Source of the DNA: an uncultured Bacteroides sp.
GTDB taxonomy: Bacteria > Bacteroidota > Bacteroidia > Bacteroidales > Bacteroidaceae
Reading direction: 5' to 3'
Assembly (NCBI GenBank): GCA_900544075.1
Contig: UQTJ01000003.1
Coordinates: 69,094 to 133,093, forward strand
Length of the DNA stretch: 64,000 bases
In this document: piece after piece, positions 63,195-64,000 of the stretch
Layout of the letters: every line of letters begins with the position of its first letter
Numbering within the stretch: the stretch's first letter is position 1
Made by a program: the position numbers and the translations under genes
Notes under the pieces: model-generated
Seen by the model: only the letters and a program-made list of their open reading frames with translations
Told to the model about the DNA's origin: nothing
Database searches by the model: none

Positions 63195-63599
63195 TTATTG
63201 TAAACGAAATGTTACAGGTAGAATATATCTGGTTTTTACTATTTTACCTTTATGTACTCCGGGTTTCCATTTTGGCATGATTGAGATTACCCTTTTGGCT
63301 TCTTTGTCGTAGTATTCACCTTCTGATCTCATGGTTTCTATATCGCTGATGGAGCCATCTTCGTTTATTATGAACCCTACAATTACTCTATACTGTCCAC
63401 TGCAACCGCTTATATAATCAAGGTTTCTCCCAATAAATCTGAGGCATTCTGTTACCCCTCCAGGAAACTCAGGCATCTGTTCAGGCGTAATGTATATCGT
63501 ATCTTTTTTCTCGTTGATGAAATATTTTCCCTGTTCGTATTTCTGTGAATACGCTCCGAAACAGAATGAAAAGAAAATGACTGATAATAATGTTTTCAT
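63195..63599 (-). CDS. TonB C-terminal-domain protein
   Basis: 134 residues. Signal peptide MKTLLSVIFFSFCFGAYS instead of the membrane anchor and proline-rich linker of a true TonB. The remainder is a TonB-C-like domain: MPEFPGGVTECLRFIGRNL, YRVIVGFIINEDGSISDI, AKRVISIMPKWKPGVHKGKIV and LPVTFRL. Such stand-alone secreted TonB-C proteins are frequent in Bacteroidetes; energy transfer is unlikely without an anchor. It may bind periplasmic segments of receptors. Single gene, convergent with the alpha-2-macroglobulin gene. Confidence 0.88.
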   Translation of the reverse strand: MKTLLSVIFFSFCFGAYSQKYEQGKYFINEKKDTIYITPEQMPEFPGGVTECLRFIGRNLDYISGCSGQYRVIVGFIINEDGSISDIETMRSEGEYYDKEAKRVISIMPKWKPGVHKGKIVKTRYILPVTFRLQ

Positions 63600-63759
63600 G
63601 GTATATTATATTTACTTTCTCCGTAAATGTATGAAAATAAGACTATTATTGCAAGAAGTATTATAATAAAAACATATAAAACAGTTTTTGTATTTTCCGG
63701 TTATTTGATGCTCAGAGAGGTCGGATTAAAATAACTTGTGAAATTTTTAGCCAATAGTG

Positions 63760-63790
63760 TTGTTTAATTAAAAATAAACCTATATCTTTG
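63760..63790 (+). promoter_or_regulatory. Promoter of the tRNA-Pro pair
   Basis: TTG (63760-63762), 20 bases, TATCTTTG (63783-63790), with the first tRNA starting 25 bases after the box. Confidence 0.7.
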
Positions 63791-63814
63791 CACCGCATTT
63801 GAGAAAAACGCCTT

Positions 63815-63889
63815 CGGGGTGTAGCGCAGTCCGGTTAGCGCACCTGCTTTGGGAGCAGGGGGTCCCAGGTTCGAATCCTGGTACCCCGA
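63815..63889 (+). tRNA. tRNA-Pro (anticodon TGG), copy 1
   Basis: 75 bases folding as a full cloverleaf: acceptor CGGGGTG/TACCCCG with one G-T pair, anticodon stem CCTGC/GCAGG around TTTGGGA (anticodon TGG at 63850-63852), T-arm CCAGG-TTCGAAT-CCTGG, discriminator A at 63889. CCA is not encoded. Confidence 0.97.
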
Positions 63890-63924
63890 CAAGGTAAAAG
63901 AAATCAAATATGCAAAAACATCTT

Positions 63925-63999
63925 CGGGGTGTAGCGCAGTCCGGTTAGCGCACCTGCTTTGGGAGCAGGGGGTCCCAGGTTCGAATCCTGGTACCCCGA
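63925..63999 (+). tRNA. tRNA-Pro (anticodon TGG), copy 2
   Basis: Identical base for base to the first copy, 110 bases downstream. The spacer is 35 bases. The window ends one base after it, so further copies beyond the edge cannot be excluded. Confidence 0.97.
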
Positions 64000-64000
64000 C

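Overview
The window comes from the chromosome of a gut-type Bacteroidales bacterium (Bacteroides, Phocaeicola, Prevotella or a relative). The evidence is tandem SusC/SusD pairs, a one-protein hybrid two-component sensor, BACON and GLUG surface lipoproteins, and many promoters with the Bacteroides -7 box TAnnTTTG and a TTTG-like -33 box. The genus cannot be fixed from sequence alone. There is no rRNA and no CRISPR array.

Layout. (1) 1-14,060 is mostly housekeeping: a YraN-family protein, a small basic protein with tadA, an AAA-ATPase/PD-(D/E)XK protein, a TetR regulator with fabG, an RluA-type pseudouridine synthase, an orphan NtrC-type response regulator, a DUF1573 protein, meaB, dnaE, trxA and a small acidic protein. 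(2) 14,169-35,092 and 39,259-50,611 form one large polysaccharide utilization locus (PUL). It holds three serine-type sulfatases, a galM-like epimerase, a clan GH-A-like glycosidase, two GH43-like enzymes, a GH51-type arabinofuranosidase, a GH2 enzyme, two SusC/SusD pairs, two further surface lipoproteins and a 1333-residue hybrid sensor. A sulfated arabinose/galactose-containing glycan is the best guess at the substrate, but this is inference. The lower G+C of its central genes (18/60 in 18001-18060 against 27/60 in dnaE at 12001-12060) suggests horizontal acquisition. (3) 35,117-39,255 interrupts the PUL. First comes a compact cassette with a 23-bp perfect inverted repeat at its ends, enclosing divergent HU-like and VirE-like genes and an array of four palindromes at exact 22-bp spacing. 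Next comes a two-gene overlapping unit, an AAA ATPase plus a small PD-(D/E)XK nuclease, that resembles a phage-defence module. (4) 50,758-64,000 holds a TonB-dependent-receptor-like barrel, a small secreted protein, a dedA/DUF47/phosphate-permease operon, a membrane PH-like protein, a 1876-residue alpha-2-macroglobulin without the thioester motif, a TonB C-terminal-domain protein and two identical tandem tRNA-Pro(TGG) genes.

How the PUL should work. The SusC/SusD pairs and surface lipoproteins capture and import glycan. Sulfatases remove sulfate and need an anaerobic maturase that is not in this window. GH51, GH43, GH2 and the GH-A-like enzyme cut the backbone and side chains, and the epimerase prepares the released aldose. 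The hybrid sensor, convergent with the insertion and divergent from the GH51 operon, is the probable switch.

The signals most worth a second look are the inverted-repeat HU/VirE cassette with its 22-bp-phased palindrome array, the ATPase-nuclease pair, and a three-armed hairpin element (arm, arm, complement) found behind tadA and again behind the alpha-2-macroglobulin gene 62 kb away.
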